A stretch of 64,000 nt of DNA from VXRJ01 sp965246995 (lineage in GTDB: Bacteria > Acidobacteriota > Vicinamibacteria > Vicinamibacterales > UBA8438): the NCBI GenBank assembly GCA_965246995.1, contig OZ252008.1, positions 2,852,001 to 2,916,000 on the forward strand. The letters are read 5' to 3'. The position numbers and the translations under genes are program-made. Below the pieces are notes generated by a model, which made no database searches, was not told where the DNA came from, and worked only from the letters and a program-made list of their open reading frames with translations. Positions 8,857 to 18,375 of this stretch are shown one piece after another (the first letter of the stretch is position 1; each line of letters opens with the position of its first letter).

Positions 8857-9633
8857 TCACCTCCTGTGGCGCGCGGAAGCCTGGTTGCGGGTGGCGGCCT
8901 TGAGCCGGTAGCTGTCGCCGACTGTCGTTAGCACGGTGGCGTGGTGCACGATGCGGTCGATGACCGCGGCGGCGGCCGTGGCGTCGAGGAAGACCTCCGA
9001 CCAGCGGGCAAACGGCAGATTCGTGGTGACTACCAGGCTGCGGCGCTCGTAGCGCTGGCTGATGAAGCCGAATAGCAGGTCGGCGCCGACCTTGTCGAAC
9101 GGCACGTAGCCGAGCTCGTCGAGAATGACGACGCCGAAGCGGGCGAGCTGGTCGAGCTTGCGGGCCAGCCGGCCCTGCTGCTGCGCTTCAATGAGCAGCG
9201 TGACCAGCTCGGCGGCGGTCACAAACCGCACCCGGTAGTCGTGCTGGCAGCAGGCCATTCCCAGGGCGATGGCCAGGTGCGTTTTTCCCGTACCGACTCC
9301 ACCGACGAGCACGATGTTGGCCGCGTCGGCGACGAAGTCGCAGCCGAAGACCTGGAGGACCGCGTCGCGGTCCAGGTTTGGCTGCGCCTCGAACGAGAAG
9401 GCATCGAGCGTCTTGAGCATGGGGAAGCGGGCTTCCTGAATGCGGCGTTGGATGCGGCGCTCCCGGCGCCCGGTCACCTCCAGGTGGGCCAACTGCGCCA
9501 GGTAGTCGGCCGGCGCCTGGCGCTGGCGGGTGGCTTGCTCGGCCAGTGGCCGCCACTCGGCGGCGACCGTCGACAGGCACAGCGTCTTCAGGTCCGTTGC
9601 AAGATGCGGGGGCTCGGCAATCGCAGTCGCCAT
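8857..9633 (-). CDS. istB: IstB helper ATPase of IS21 element
   Basis: A 258-aa AAA+ ATPase of the DnaC-like IstB family that assists IstA in target capture. Walker A is GGVGTGKTHL (about residue 105), Walker B is VVILDELGYVPFD (about 165), and a sensor-like VVTTNLPFARWSEVF lies near 200. The start codon overlaps the end of istA, so the two genes are translationally coupled. Length is normal for the family, and the element appears complete. Confidence 0.93.
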   Translation of the reverse strand: MATAIAEPPHLATDLKTLCLSTVAAEWRPLAEQATRQRQAPADYLAQLAHLEVTGRRERRIQRRIQEARFPMLKTLDAFSFEAQPNLDRDAVLQVFGCDFVADAANIVLVGGVGTGKTHLAIALGMACCQHDYRVRFVTAAELVTLLIEAQQQGRLARKLDQLARFGVVILDELGYVPFDKVGADLLFGFISQRYERRSLVVTTNLPFARWSEVFLDATAAAAVIDRIVHHATVLTTVGDSYRLKAATRNQASARHRR

Positions 9634-11111
9634 CAGACGGTCCTCACCAACGCGTCATAGGCCGCCAGCGTCGGAGCGGGCACGGTGATCCGCGCCAGGT
9701 CCGGACGCACCTCCATGACCGGCTGGCACACCGGCGGCGGGCCGCCCTGCTGCTGCCGAAGGATGAGCCGCACGGTCTCCAGGCGTGGCGAATGGCGCTC
9801 GAGCGCGACGGTGACCGCACGCTCGACGGCCGCGGCCGGATGCGTCTCCATCAGCCGCAACATCCGGACCCATTCCTGATCGGACTTGCGCGTGTGCCTT
9901 GCCAGCTCCGCCCGCACCTGCTGCCACACCGGCGCCAGTTGCCAGCCCAGAAGCGCCGTCGCCTCGGGCACGGCCCGGTGCTTGCGTTCCAGCAACTCCA
10001 GCACGTGCCGCGCATCGAGGACTTTCGAGCCCCGGTAGAACGCCCGGGCGTGCTGCGCGACCACGTCCGCGCCGACGGCGATCGCCACCCGGTTGTGATA
10101 CAGCTTCACCCACACCGGGCGGTAGGCGTGGCGGATCGGTACCGAGTACGTCACATGGTCCACGCGCACATGCCCGAACTTGTCGGCCACTCGCGCAACA
10201 ACACGGCAGGTGGCGGGAAGATGAGCAGGCAGTGCCCGCAGATGCTGCCGCTCGAGCGTCCACGCTTCCTGCACCGAGCGCCCGTCGTCGAGGTGACGCA
10301 ACGGAAGGTCGGCCTCCAGCTCCGTGACGATCAGCGCGTTGAGCGCCGCCCAGCTCTCCACTTCGGGCCGCGGCCGGAACACCAGGTTGCGGACATACTT
10401 GACGCCCGTCTCCACGGAACCTTTCTCCCAGCCCTTCGCCGGCGCACAGAACTCGGCCCGGAACGGATACGCGCCCCGGAAGGCCTCGAACGCCTCGGTC
10501 TCCACCCGGTCCCGGCCGGCCAGCACCTGCTTGACCGCCAGCGACGTGTTGTCCAGGACGACACGCTCCACAACGCCGCCGAAATACACGAACGCCGATT
10601 CGATGCCGTCGAGCAGCGACTCGAGCCGCTCGAGCGGATACGCCTTGGCGAAATACACGTTGCTGTGAGGCAACGTCGCTACCAGGTACTTGACCTTGCA
10701 CGGCGCACCGGCGATGTCGGACCACGATTCGCCGAAGTCGACCTCCATCGTCGTGCCGGCAAGCACGCTGCGGTGCACGAAGGCCTCCTTCGGCGCCGTG
10801 GCCGCTTTCAGCGCCGCCACATACCGGCGCACCGTGCGCGCGGCAACCGGGCCGGCCAGCGGCAGCAGTAACCGGCGAATCCGCTTCGCCGTCAACCGCC
10901 GGTCCAGGCGGAGCCACTGCTCAATCTGCGCCCGCCACGGGTCCAGGCGGCGGGCGCGCGGCGGCGACACCCGCGCCGGCGCAGCCTGCTGGTCTACCGC
11001 GCGACGAACAGTCTTGACGTCCAACTGCAGCCGCCGGGCAATTTCCTTCTTCGGCACCTTCTCCACCAGATGCAGGTGGCGAACCTCGGCCCATTGAGAC
11101 ATCCTGATCAC
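9633..11111 (-). CDS. istA: IstA transposase of IS21 element
   Basis: A 492-aa transposase. The N-terminal helix-turn-helix (KKEIARRLQLDVKTVRRAV, about 20-40) is followed by the rve catalytic core with MEVDFGESW (first D, about 120), VVLDNTS (second D) and KGWEKGSVETGVKYVR (E, about 245). The C-terminal domain matches IstA proteins (HVTYSVPIRHAYRPVWV). It is full length, lies upstream of istB in the same direction, and overlaps it by one base. It is unrelated at the subfamily level to the istA fragment at 1060-1764. Confidence 0.93.
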   Translation of the reverse strand: MIRMSQWAEVRHLHLVEKVPKKEIARRLQLDVKTVRRAVDQQAAPARVSPPRARRLDPWRAQIEQWLRLDRRLTAKRIRRLLLPLAGPVAARTVRRYVAALKAATAPKEAFVHRSVLAGTTMEVDFGESWSDIAGAPCKVKYLVATLPHSNVYFAKAYPLERLESLLDGIESAFVYFGGVVERVVLDNTSLAVKQVLAGRDRVETEAFEAFRGAYPFRAEFCAPAKGWEKGSVETGVKYVRNLVFRPRPEVESWAALNALIVTELEADLPLRHLDDGRSVQEAWTLERQHLRALPAHLPATCRVVARVADKFGHVRVDHVTYSVPIRHAYRPVWVKLYHNRVAIAVGADVVAQHARAFYRGSKVLDARHVLELLERKHRAVPEATALLGWQLAPVWQQVRAELARHTRKSDQEWVRMLRLMETHPAAAVERAVTVALERHSPRLETVRLILRQQQGGPPPVCQPVMEVRPDLARITVPAPTLAAYDALVRTV

Positions 11112-11447
11112 CTCCGTGTCCTCCTGGCTGGGTCGACGAGACGACCGTGTCGCGCCTCGTCGATCATCACCAGAGGACTGCTGTTGCCGGGTGCTCAGGG
11201 GTCCCTTTTCACGTGGCCACGGGGTCCCTTTCTATCTTGCCGCTACCAGGCCGCCATCACGGAGTTCGCCCTGACCACGATGAAGCCGTCCTCGCTCACC
11301 CGCACGCCGGTGGCTCCATCACCGAAGGTTGAACAGGAGACCCGCAGCATCGGCCGTGATGGCCACCCGTAACTCCCCTGGCAGCGGCTCGGCATTGTCG
11401 TAGCACCCCGGCACGACCGTCGGACCTCGGGGGGCTGCCTCGCCGAC

Positions 11448-12118
11448 TTGAACGCCCAACTGCACGATTGGCGCAGGACGCTCGCCGCGTCGAGCTACAA
11501 CCACCGGCGCCATGCGCTCATCCACTTGGTGCGCCTCCTCTACGGTCGGCGTGCCGCCGTCGACCTCATCGATCTCGTTCGATTCCCGCCGGCGCTGCCG
11601 AAGCCTCGCTGGGTGCAGCGCACGCACATCGACGCGGTCCTCGGGCAACTTACGGGCGGATCCAAGACAAGGGTTCGGCTGGAACTGATGCACTGGACGG
11701 GTATGCGGCCGTCCCAAATGGGGCGTCTGGCCCGCGGCGACTTCCTCCTTCAGGAGCCAATCCCGTACGTGTCCGTACCGCGCGGCAATTGCGGGCGTCC
11801 GGCCGCCGTTCCGCTCGTGGACGAGGCAGTGCGGCGGCACGCGCCTTCATCGAGAGCGACGCGTTCGGCATCTGGTCCACGCCGAGCGCAAACAGAGCGA
11901 TCCGCACGGCGGCCCGGAAGGCGGATCTGGAACCGTTCACGGTGTATCAGATTAGCCACTCGTTCGCGACATGGCTCCGGCACGCGGGGGCTGACCTCGC
12001 CGACAACCAGGACTTGTACGGGCACACTGACCCGACGACAACGAGGATCTATGCGGCGCCGACCCTCGCCAAGCGGCGCGATGCGATCCGACGGCTGCGG
12101 GTCGTGAGCGACCGGTGA
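11448..12118 (+). pseudogene. Tyrosine recombinase/integrase, frameshifted and catalytically eroded
   Basis: The first frame (11448 on) gives a core-binding-like segment and box I (MHWTGMRPSQMGRL). Around 11845 the homology moves to the next frame (AFIESDAFGIW through RRLRVVSDR, stop 12118). Box II reads YQISHSFATWLRHAG, lacking the usual HxxR arginine pair, but GHTDPTTTRIY keeps the GH and the tyrosine nucleophile. The N-terminal domain is missing or lies outside the open frame. It was probably a phage- or island-type integrase. A second decayed copy of its 3' end lies at 15240-15397. Confidence 0.7.
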
Positions 12119-12153
12119 CGACGGGGTCCCTCGGGGATCACACGCCGCGCCGC

Positions 12154-12196
12154 GGAATAGGTTGTGTGCTATTCTATATTCCGGATTCTGGAATAG
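12154..12196. promoter_or_regulatory. Repeated GGAATAG/CTATTC operator upstream of the AbiE-like pair
   Basis: GGAATAG at 12154, CTATTC at 12169, and a perfect inverted repeat TATTCC-7 nt-GGAATA at 12177-12195 lie within 50 bp of the ATG at 12206. Known AbiEi-type antitoxins repress their own promoter by binding inverted repeats, so this is a plausible autoregulatory site. Confidence 0.6.
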
Positions 12197-12205
12197 AGAG
12201 CGTCA

Positions 12206-12742
12206 ATGAGTCCGCTGTCCCTACTTCCCCAGGACGTTGTCGTGCTGGCCAAGCTCTTGAGCTACCCAGCACGACGCCCGTCTCTCGCGCGGATGGCCGT
12301 CGATCTGATCCTCAGCCCGTCCCAGGTCCACGCCGCTCTGAACCGACTGGCGGCTGCGCGGCTCATCTTTAAGGACGCCCGCGACAGTCGAGCGAACGCA
12401 AGGGCGGCGGAGGAGTTCCTCGTACATGGGATGAAGTACATGTTTCCAGCGAGGCGGGGCGGGGTCACTCGGGGGATGCTCACCTCGTACGCAGCGCCGC
12501 CATTGAACCGTCTGATCTCGAGCGGGACCGATCTGCCGCCCGTCTGGCCGCTCGCGACGGGTGAGCACCTCGGCACCTCACTTGAGCCGCTGTACAAGAT
12601 GGTGCCCCTTGCTGCGCGCGCGGACCCGAGCCTCTACAAGTTGCTGGCGCTCATGGACGCGCTGCGGGACGGTCGCGCTCGAGAGAGGAGCCTCGCTGAG
12701 CGAGAGATCGTAGAGCGCATACGAGAACGTCCTCATGCATGA
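12206..12742 (+). CDS. AbiEi-like antitoxin/regulator (winged-helix)
   Basis: A 178-aa protein with an N-terminal winged-helix domain (about 5-60, SLARMAVDLILSPSQVHAAL as the recognition region). The conserved middle (VHGMKYMFPARRGGVTRGM, about 70-95) is seen in proteins encoded directly before nucleotidyltransferase toxins. It overlaps the downstream toxin gene by 8 bp, implying translational coupling, as in type IV toxin-antitoxin operons. An operator-like cluster of inverted repeats precedes it, so autoregulation is likely. The family call rests on context plus motif resemblance. Confidence 0.65.
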   Translation: MSPLSLLPQDVVVLAKLLSYPARRPSLARMAVDLILSPSQVHAALNRLAAARLIFKDARDSRANARAAEEFLVHGMKYMFPARRGGVTRGMLTSYAAPPLNRLISSGTDLPPVWPLATGEHLGTSLEPLYKMVPLAARADPSLYKLLALMDALRDGRARERSLAEREIVERIRERPHA

Positions 12743-13272
12743 TCCCAACCTCCAGTTGCTGGAGGCCGCGGCTCGGCTGCTGGAGCCATTGCTCGACCAT
12801 GTCGTGTTCGTTGGCGGATGCGTGACCGGACTGTTGATCACCGACCCGGCTGCGGCCGATATGCGGCCGACGACCGATGTTGACGTGATCGCCGAGGCGT
12901 ATTCGTACGCTGAATACGATGTATCGTCCGACTCGCTCCGTGAGCTTGGATTGACCGAGGACAATCGAGAGGATGCGCCAACCTGCCGGTGGCGCCACGG
13001 GAGCCTCGTTATCGACGTCATGCCGGTTGATGCGGCAGTCCTGGGGTTCACTAATCGCTGGTATCAACCAGCGATCGAATCGGCCGAGAAGGTCGATCTC
13101 TCAGGGTTGACCCTACGATGCATCACACCCGTGTACTTCGTTGCAACCAAGCTGGAAGCATTTCACGGACGTGGGGACGGCGACTATTTCGCCAGTCATG
13201 ACCTCGAAGACGTGATCGCAGTTGTCGACGGGCGGGCCGTGTCAACGTCTTTGAGACAACCTGGTTCAGCAT

Positions 13273-14391
13273 TTACTGTAGCGACTCCACGCCATCGACG
13301 CGTTGAATCGACGATCGATCGAGCGGTGGTGGCCGCCGGGCAACGACCTCATGCTGCGAGTTGTCCGGGGTGCCGGTCGTGGGTCCTGGGGCATCCTGGC
13401 GGGTCGTTTTCGACGGCGGATTGATCCACACGGCGGTCGGCAAGGTTTCGGGGCGTGGTGGTCCGCTGACGAAGCGCTCCGGATGCGCGGCGTAGGCCGC
13501 GAGGCGGGTCCGGTGACGCAGGTCGAGGATCGCCGGCGCGCGGCCGTAATGCACGTCGGCCGGCGTGAGATAGCTCAGGCCGCTGTGGTGGTGCGCGTCG
13601 TTGTACCACGCGAACAGATCGCGGCTGACGCTGCGCGCGTGTTCGAGTGCGCCGAACCGCTTCGGAAACTCCGGCCGATACTTGAAGGTGCGAAACTGCG
13701 CCTCGGAGAACGGATTGTCATTGCTCACGCGCGGTCGCGAGTGGCTGGCCACGATGCCGAGGTCGGAGAACAACAGCGCGACGAGCTTGCTGCGCATGGG
13801 CGCGCCGCGGTCGGCGTGAATCGTGAGCTGCTGCGGCTGGATGCACTGCTTCGCGCAGGTCTGCTCGATCAAGCGCTCGGCCAAGTGGGCGCTCTCCTTG
13901 ACCGCCACCATCCAGCCCACGACGTAGCGGCTGAAGAGGTCGAGGATCACATAGAGCGAGTAGTAGAGATACGGGACCGGGCCCTTCAGCTTGGTGATGT
14001 CCCAGGACCAGACCTGATTGGGCGCCGTCGCGACGAGCTCGGGTTTGACGTACGCCGGATGCCGCACCTGGTCGCGGCGCTCCCGCACTTCGTCGGCCTC
14101 GGCGAGCACCCGATACATCGTGCGCGGGGAGCAGAGGTAGGTCTGCTCCTCAAGCAACGTCGCATGGACTTCGGCGGGCGATTGATCGACAAACCGCGCG
14201 CTGTGCAACGTGTCGCGGACGGCCCGCCGTTCGGCAGGGACCAGCGCGCGCGGGGACGGCGTGCGGGGCCGCCGGGACGTCGCCGGCGGCGTGGGCCGGC
14301 GCCGCCGATAGAGCGACGCGCGGGACACGCCGATGCTCTGACACAACGCCGACGTCTCGCCCTTCGCCGTGACGGCCTCGATCGCGCGCAT
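13273..14391 (-). CDS. IS3-family transposase OrfB, copy A
   Basis: A 372-aa rve integrase-core protein. The N-terminal helical region is a presumed DNA-contacting domain (SIGVSRASLYRRRR). Catalytic residues are visible as the D of WSWDITKLKG, the D of IHADRG and the E of NPFSEAQFRTF. Its start overlaps the stop of orfA by one base. The frame is open upstream through the slippery A8G of orfA, so the active enzyme is probably an OrfAB fusion made by -1 frameshifting. Confidence 0.88.
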   Translation of the reverse strand: MRAIEAVTAKGETSALCQSIGVSRASLYRRRRPTPPATSRRPRTPSPRALVPAERRAVRDTLHSARFVDQSPAEVHATLLEEQTYLCSPRTMYRVLAEADEVRERRDQVRHPAYVKPELVATAPNQVWSWDITKLKGPVPYLYYSLYVILDLFSRYVVGWMVAVKESAHLAERLIEQTCAKQCIQPQQLTIHADRGAPMRSKLVALLFSDLGIVASHSRPRVSNDNPFSEAQFRTFKYRPEFPKRFGALEHARSVSRDLFAWYNDAHHHSGLSYLTPADVHYGRAPAILDLRHRTRLAAYAAHPERFVSGPPRPETLPTAVWINPPSKTTRQDAPGPTTGTPDNSQHEVVARRPPPLDRSSIQRVDGVESLQ

Positions 14392-14879
14392 CAGTCGGTC
14401 TCGTCGGTGTCGAGGGGTTTCAGGGGGATCTCCAGGATCTCGGCAACTTTTTTTTGGAGGGCGATGATCGTCTCGGCCCGCTGCAGCTTCCGCTGGAGCC
14501 TGCGGTTCTCGGCTTCCAACTGCTTCACACGCGGGTCGATCGGACGGGGGGTCGGGCCGCGCCGACGTCCCCGCATGTCCCGCAGGGCGCCCTGCTCACG
14601 CTGCCGTCGCCAATTCGCCAAGTGCGAGCTATACAAGCCTTCGCGGCGCAGCAGCGCCCCCAGCTCGCCAGGCCGCTTGCACGCGTCGGCCTGCTTGAGG
14701 ATGCCGAGCCGATACTCCGCCGTGAACCGGCGGCGCTGGGCTTTCGCCGGAACTTCAGGATCGGGTGCCGTCGCGGCTGACGTAGCGGTGGGGCCGAAGG
14801 CTCCGGTCGCCCTCCGGGCTCCCTCCGCCTTCGGCCCCACGACCGCGTCCATCTCCACGGCTGGTGGCATGCGATTCAC
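14391..14879 (-). CDS. IS3-family OrfA (helix-turn-helix), copy A
   Basis: A 162-aa protein with a helix-turn-helix (RRRFTAEYRLGILKQADAC, about 48-66) and a C-terminal leucine-zipper-like coiled coil (VKQLEAENRRLQRKLQRAE, about 118-136). A run of eight A followed by G, about 60 nt before the stop, is a canonical -1 slippery site. The 40 N-terminal residues are rich in Ala, Pro and Gly and less conserved. Confidence 0.85.
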   Translation of the reverse strand: MNRMPPAVEMDAVVGPKAEGARRATGAFGPTATSAATAPDPEVPAKAQRRRFTAEYRLGILKQADACKRPGELGALLRREGLYSSHLANWRRQREQGALRDMRGRRRGPTPRPIDPRVKQLEAENRRLQRKLQRAETIIALQKKVAEILEIPLKPLDTDETD

Positions 14880-15239
14880 CCATCAAACCCTCCCCGCCCC
14901 TACACTAATCTCAACAGGAAAGTTGTCTCACAAATTATTGGCACAGGGGGGGGCGACAGGAGCTGGTCGACGAGATGCTGGAAACACCGCAGGACGTACG
15001 GGACTACATTCGAGATGATTTCGCGAAGCTACTCGGTACTCAAGATTTCGTCGACGCTCTTCCTGGATTCCTGCTGCCGGACGAGGCGAACCAAGCCCGT
15101 GTCGCGGTGTTGCGGGAGCGACTCGAAGCGCTGGCCTCTTGAACGGACTCCGGAATCGACCCGGTTCCCGCCGGCGTCAACGTCTCGGGCCGCTATCCCG
15201 TAATGGCCGGTTCTCAAGTGTCCGCCGATTGCCAGACTT

Positions 15240-15397
15240 GGGTGTCCACCGAGGGCTCCGGCACGCGGGTACCGACCTCGCAGACCTCCAGGCCTATACG
15301 GAGACACCGACGCCACCACGACAACGATCTACCGGGCGCCGACGCTCGCCAGGCAGCGCGCTGCGATCCGCCGGCTCCGTGTCGTGACCGACCGGTG
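15240..15397 (+). pseudogene. Decayed 3' end of a tyrosine recombinase (second copy)
   Basis: The DNA parallels the last 150 bp of the integrase pseudogene ending at 12118: RHAG-ADLAD, TTTRIY-like and RRLRV segments are recoverable in alternating frames, and both copies run into GTGACGACGGGGTC. Several small indels break it. Together the two copies bracket the AbiE-like pair. Confidence 0.55.
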
Positions 15398-15593
15398 ACG
15401 ACGGGGTCTCTCGCGGATCGCATGCCCCGCCGGGAACGGACTACAATAACGACATCGTGGCAGCGAGGATCAGGACACGCTCGTGCTTGCCCCATACGCC
15501 AAGGTCTCGTGTCAGCGGCACGACATCGTTGGGCTGGCAGACACGGCCGGCAGTGATTCCAAGGCCCTCGTAAGTCATTGATTTTAAAGTCAT

Positions 15594-15669
15594 GCCGGCG
15601 TAGCTCAGTTGGTAGAGCAGCTGATTCGTAATCAGCAGGTCAGCGGTTCGAGTCCGCTCGCCGGCTCCA
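15594..15669 (+). tRNA. tRNA-Thr (anticodon CGT)
   Basis: Acceptor stem GCCGGCG/CGCCGGC, D-arm GCTC...GAGC, anticodon stem GCTGA/TCAGC with loop TTCGTAA, variable AGGTC, T-arm AGCGG/CCGCT with TTCGAGT, discriminator T and encoded CCA (15667-15669). The anticodon CGT reads ACG threonine codons. The 3' part is the integration site of the island to the right. Confidence 0.95.
15622..15665 (+). other. attL: 44-bp integration core in the tRNA-Thr 3' half
   Basis: Identical over 44 bp to 52083-52126, next to the integrase gene. It covers the anticodon stem to the acceptor end, so integration left the tRNA functional. Beyond the core, the next base differs (T here, C at the right) and CCA follows in both. 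Confidence 0.9.
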
Positions 15670-15717
15670 TTCTTTTCAACAACTTAGACGATTGTTGGAG
15701 ATCCGGACATCGTCATG

Positions 15718-15738
15718 TAGCAATCAGATAGCAATCAG
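15718..15738 (+). repeat. 21-bp arm-site-like repeat, left end of island
   Basis: Contains AGCAATCAG twice in direct orientation, 2 bp apart, and is identical to 51959-51979. Position just inside attL fits an integrase or excisionase arm-binding site. Confidence 0.65.
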
Positions 15739-18375
15739 GATGGCGGATCCCGCACGGTGATCGCCCGCGTCGTGCGAGCGGCTACGGGCGCCCCTCTTCG
15801 CTCGTCGAGGCACGTCGGGCGACTTCCAGCCACGTGTCCAGATCCTCTCGGCGATAGACGACTCTCCGTCCGAGCTTCACGAAGGTCGGCCCGCCGCCCC
15901 GAACTCGCATGGTCTCGAGCGTGGCTGGGCTCAGGCCGACGTAGTCCGCGGCCAGCGGCGTCGACAGAGCGCCCGGATCTGCCAACAGGGACTGCAACGG
16001 CGGGCCGGCAGCCGGGCGCCTGCGGCGCGGTCTTCGTTCTTCGTTTTGGCTCGGCGCTGCTAAGGGCGGTGGTTGGGGAAAGAGGAGGGGGCTGAGCATC
16101 GCCGCGAAGTCTCGAAGATCACCCATACGGAGGCTTCGCGGCGGCTCTTCTAGCTCTTTCGAAAGCCTCTCCTCTATCCGCTCGATGGATCGAGGATCAT
16201 CCAGAAGGCTCACGACGGAATCGAAGCCTGCCTCAATGTCCTTCTTGATGTTTTCGACGACGTGCCCGGTTCCCATCTCGATCTCGATGGCGATCCTTTT
16301 TCTCCGAGCCAGAGCAACGATGTCGACGCGCGCACCCGATGACTCGTCTTCGATCCGAGCCCGCGCTCCTTGCTCTTCGAGCCATACCGCAATGGTCTCC
16401 GCCCACCACTGATGTGCGATGCCACCGCGGCCAAGCCCTCCCTTGGGCGTGACGCCAAAGTCGAGCAGGAGCCTACGTCCCTCAGTCGTGAGCTCAACCA
16501 GCTTGAACTGCTTGCCACGTCCGCCGGGGTTGATTGTCACTTCCTTGACCCACCCCGCTTCGACGGACGCACTCTTGATCTGCTGCCCCTTCCACCCTGA
16601 GAGACCGACTCGCTCATTGCGCTGCCGCACTTGTAGAAATGGCTCAGCCGCGACCGACTCGAGGTAGTCGAGAGTCGCCTTGTCCGGCTTCGGTTGCGTC
16701 GGCTGCTCCGGCTCGCTGCGACGCCGGCTCGGGCGAGTGGCGCTACTCAGTTCAGCAGCCCGGTCAGAATCGGCCGGCGGCGGGTTAGCCGCTTCAGCAC
16801 TCGGCTTAACCACCTCGATCGGCACGCCCCATCGATCGGCCGAGCGTCGCCGGATGCTCTTCGCCCGACGTGCTGCCTCGCCAGCTTCGAGGCCTGGCAG
16901 AGCCTCAGTCTGCAGATTGAAGTCGGCGGAACGCGACCCAACTCGGCAGAGCGCCTCGCCGAGGCCGAGACTCATCAGGTCCTCGGCATCGAAGAAGCTG
17001 AAGCCGTTCTGCATCTGCCTCGCATCAGCGTCGCCCAGACGGAAGCAGATCCGGGTGTAGGCGTTGGCCAGGAGCGACCGCTCCACCTCGGGAGCGGTCG
17101 CGTGCAGCTGGTGGAGGTCCTGATGCGCCACCGTGAGGCCCAGCCCGTATTTTCGAACGCCCGAGAAGAGCGAAGCCATCGACGGCGTCGCCACGTGATG
17201 AAACTCGTCGATGTACAGGAAGAACGGCCGACGCGTCTCGGCATCTTGCCTCGATCGCGCCAGGGTCACTTGGTGCAGCTTCGACACCAGCAGGGATCCC
17301 AACAGTGCCGCGTTTTCCTCGCCGATGGCCCCCGCGGACAGCTTGCCCAGGAAGATCAGACCGGAGTCGATCACGTCCCTGAACACGAGCTTGCGCTCTC
17401 GCGCCGTCACGACGTTGCGGATGAGCCGGGACCGGAGGAAGGTGTCGAGTCGGGTCAGAATCGGCGCCTGTGGCTTCCGGCCTGCGATCAGCGGGAATTC
17501 CGTCAGCCAGAACGACTTGACGAGTGGGTCGTCCACCGTCTCCAGGATCTCGGCACGGAACGATTCGTCGATGAGGAAGTGCCTCAGGTCCACGAGCGTG
17601 CCGCCGCGCGTGCTCTCCAGGAAGACCATGATGGCGTTGGCGAGAACCGCCGTCATCTGATCGCCCCACGAGGTCGACAGACGCCGGAAGACCCCGACCA
17701 GGTCCGAGGTCAGGAGGTCCTTCTCCGTCTCGGAGTCGGCCCCGAGGATGTTCCATCCCACGACGACGTCAGTGTCGGAAGGATCGAACATCACGACATC
17801 CGCAGCCCGCGCCTCCGGGATCCGCTGGGCAACGTCGTCGACCAGGTCGCCATGTGGGTCGAGCACCCCGACGCCATGGCCCGCCGCGACGTCCTCGAGA
17901 ATCATCTTCACGAGAAGCGTTGACTTGCCCGTGCCGCTGGCCCCCACAACGTGCACGTGCTTGGTCTTCGCTCCGACGCCGAGCCTGACTTCCGCAATCT
18001 CCCCCTCGGACTCGTTCTGGCCGAGAAGACAGCCAGCCCCGGATGTTTCCTCCGGGGCTCTCTTCGTCTTGTGTCGTACTCGCCAGAATTCTGGAACCTG
18101 CACCTCGGCACCCGGCAGCCGGATCAGCGAGACCAACTCGTCGGCCGAAAGCAGCATCCCGGAGCGGTGAGCCGTTCGGCCCACGATGTCTTCTTCGAGT
18201 CCGTGCAGGTCTTCCGGGACCAGCGGAATCAGCTCGTTGGTGCTGGGGCTGCCGAAATGCGACAGGACCCCGGCCACGTTCCGGACGATGTCCTGTGCGC
18301 GTTCCCCCCTGTGCCAATGATCTATGAGACAACCTCCCTATTGAGATTAGTGTGGGGGCGGGGAGGGTTTGATGG

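Larger units (their letters stand above)
8728..11242 (-). mobile_element. IS21-family insertion sequence, complete
   Basis: Both ends carry related long terminal repeats. The left (8728) begins TGGCAAGTAGAAAAGGGAC and has a second AAAAGGGACC copy 30 bp further in. The right end (about 11242), read inward, begins GGCAAGATAGAAAGGGACC with a second copy likewise. The istA-istB pair on the minus strand fills the element. Repeated AAAGGGAC blocks at each end are typical of this family's transposase-binding sites. No target duplication could be assigned with confidence. Confidence 0.85.
13235..14951 (-). mobile_element. IS3-family element, copy A (in the toxin gene)
   Basis: A 1717-bp element with a 4-bp target duplication GGCG (13231-13234 and 14952-14955). 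One end begins GGCCGTGTCAACGTC and the other, read inward, CCCCCCTGTGCCAAT; both lead into TGAGACAACCT-type inner repeats (the second end has one change). Precise removal restores the host gene. Copies B (18304-20020) and C (21593-23310) are nearly identical. Confidence 0.9.
12735..15142 (+). pseudogene. AbiEii-like nucleotidyltransferase toxin, split by IS3-family copy A
   Basis: The first 500 nt (12735-13234) encode a nucleotidyltransferase fold: GGCVTGLLITD early, then TTDVDVIAE with the metal-binding DxD (about residues 47-55) and a KLEAFHGRGDGDYF segment near 140. The gene is then broken by the IS. The remainder resumes at 14956 (QELVDEMLETPQDVRDYI) and ends at 15142. Deleting the IS and one GGCG repeat gives an uninterrupted 228-aa protein. 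Family members transfer a nucleotide to cellular targets and are neutralised by the upstream antitoxin. Here the C-terminal part is uncoupled, so the toxin is probably inactive while the antitoxin stays intact. Confidence 0.75.
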
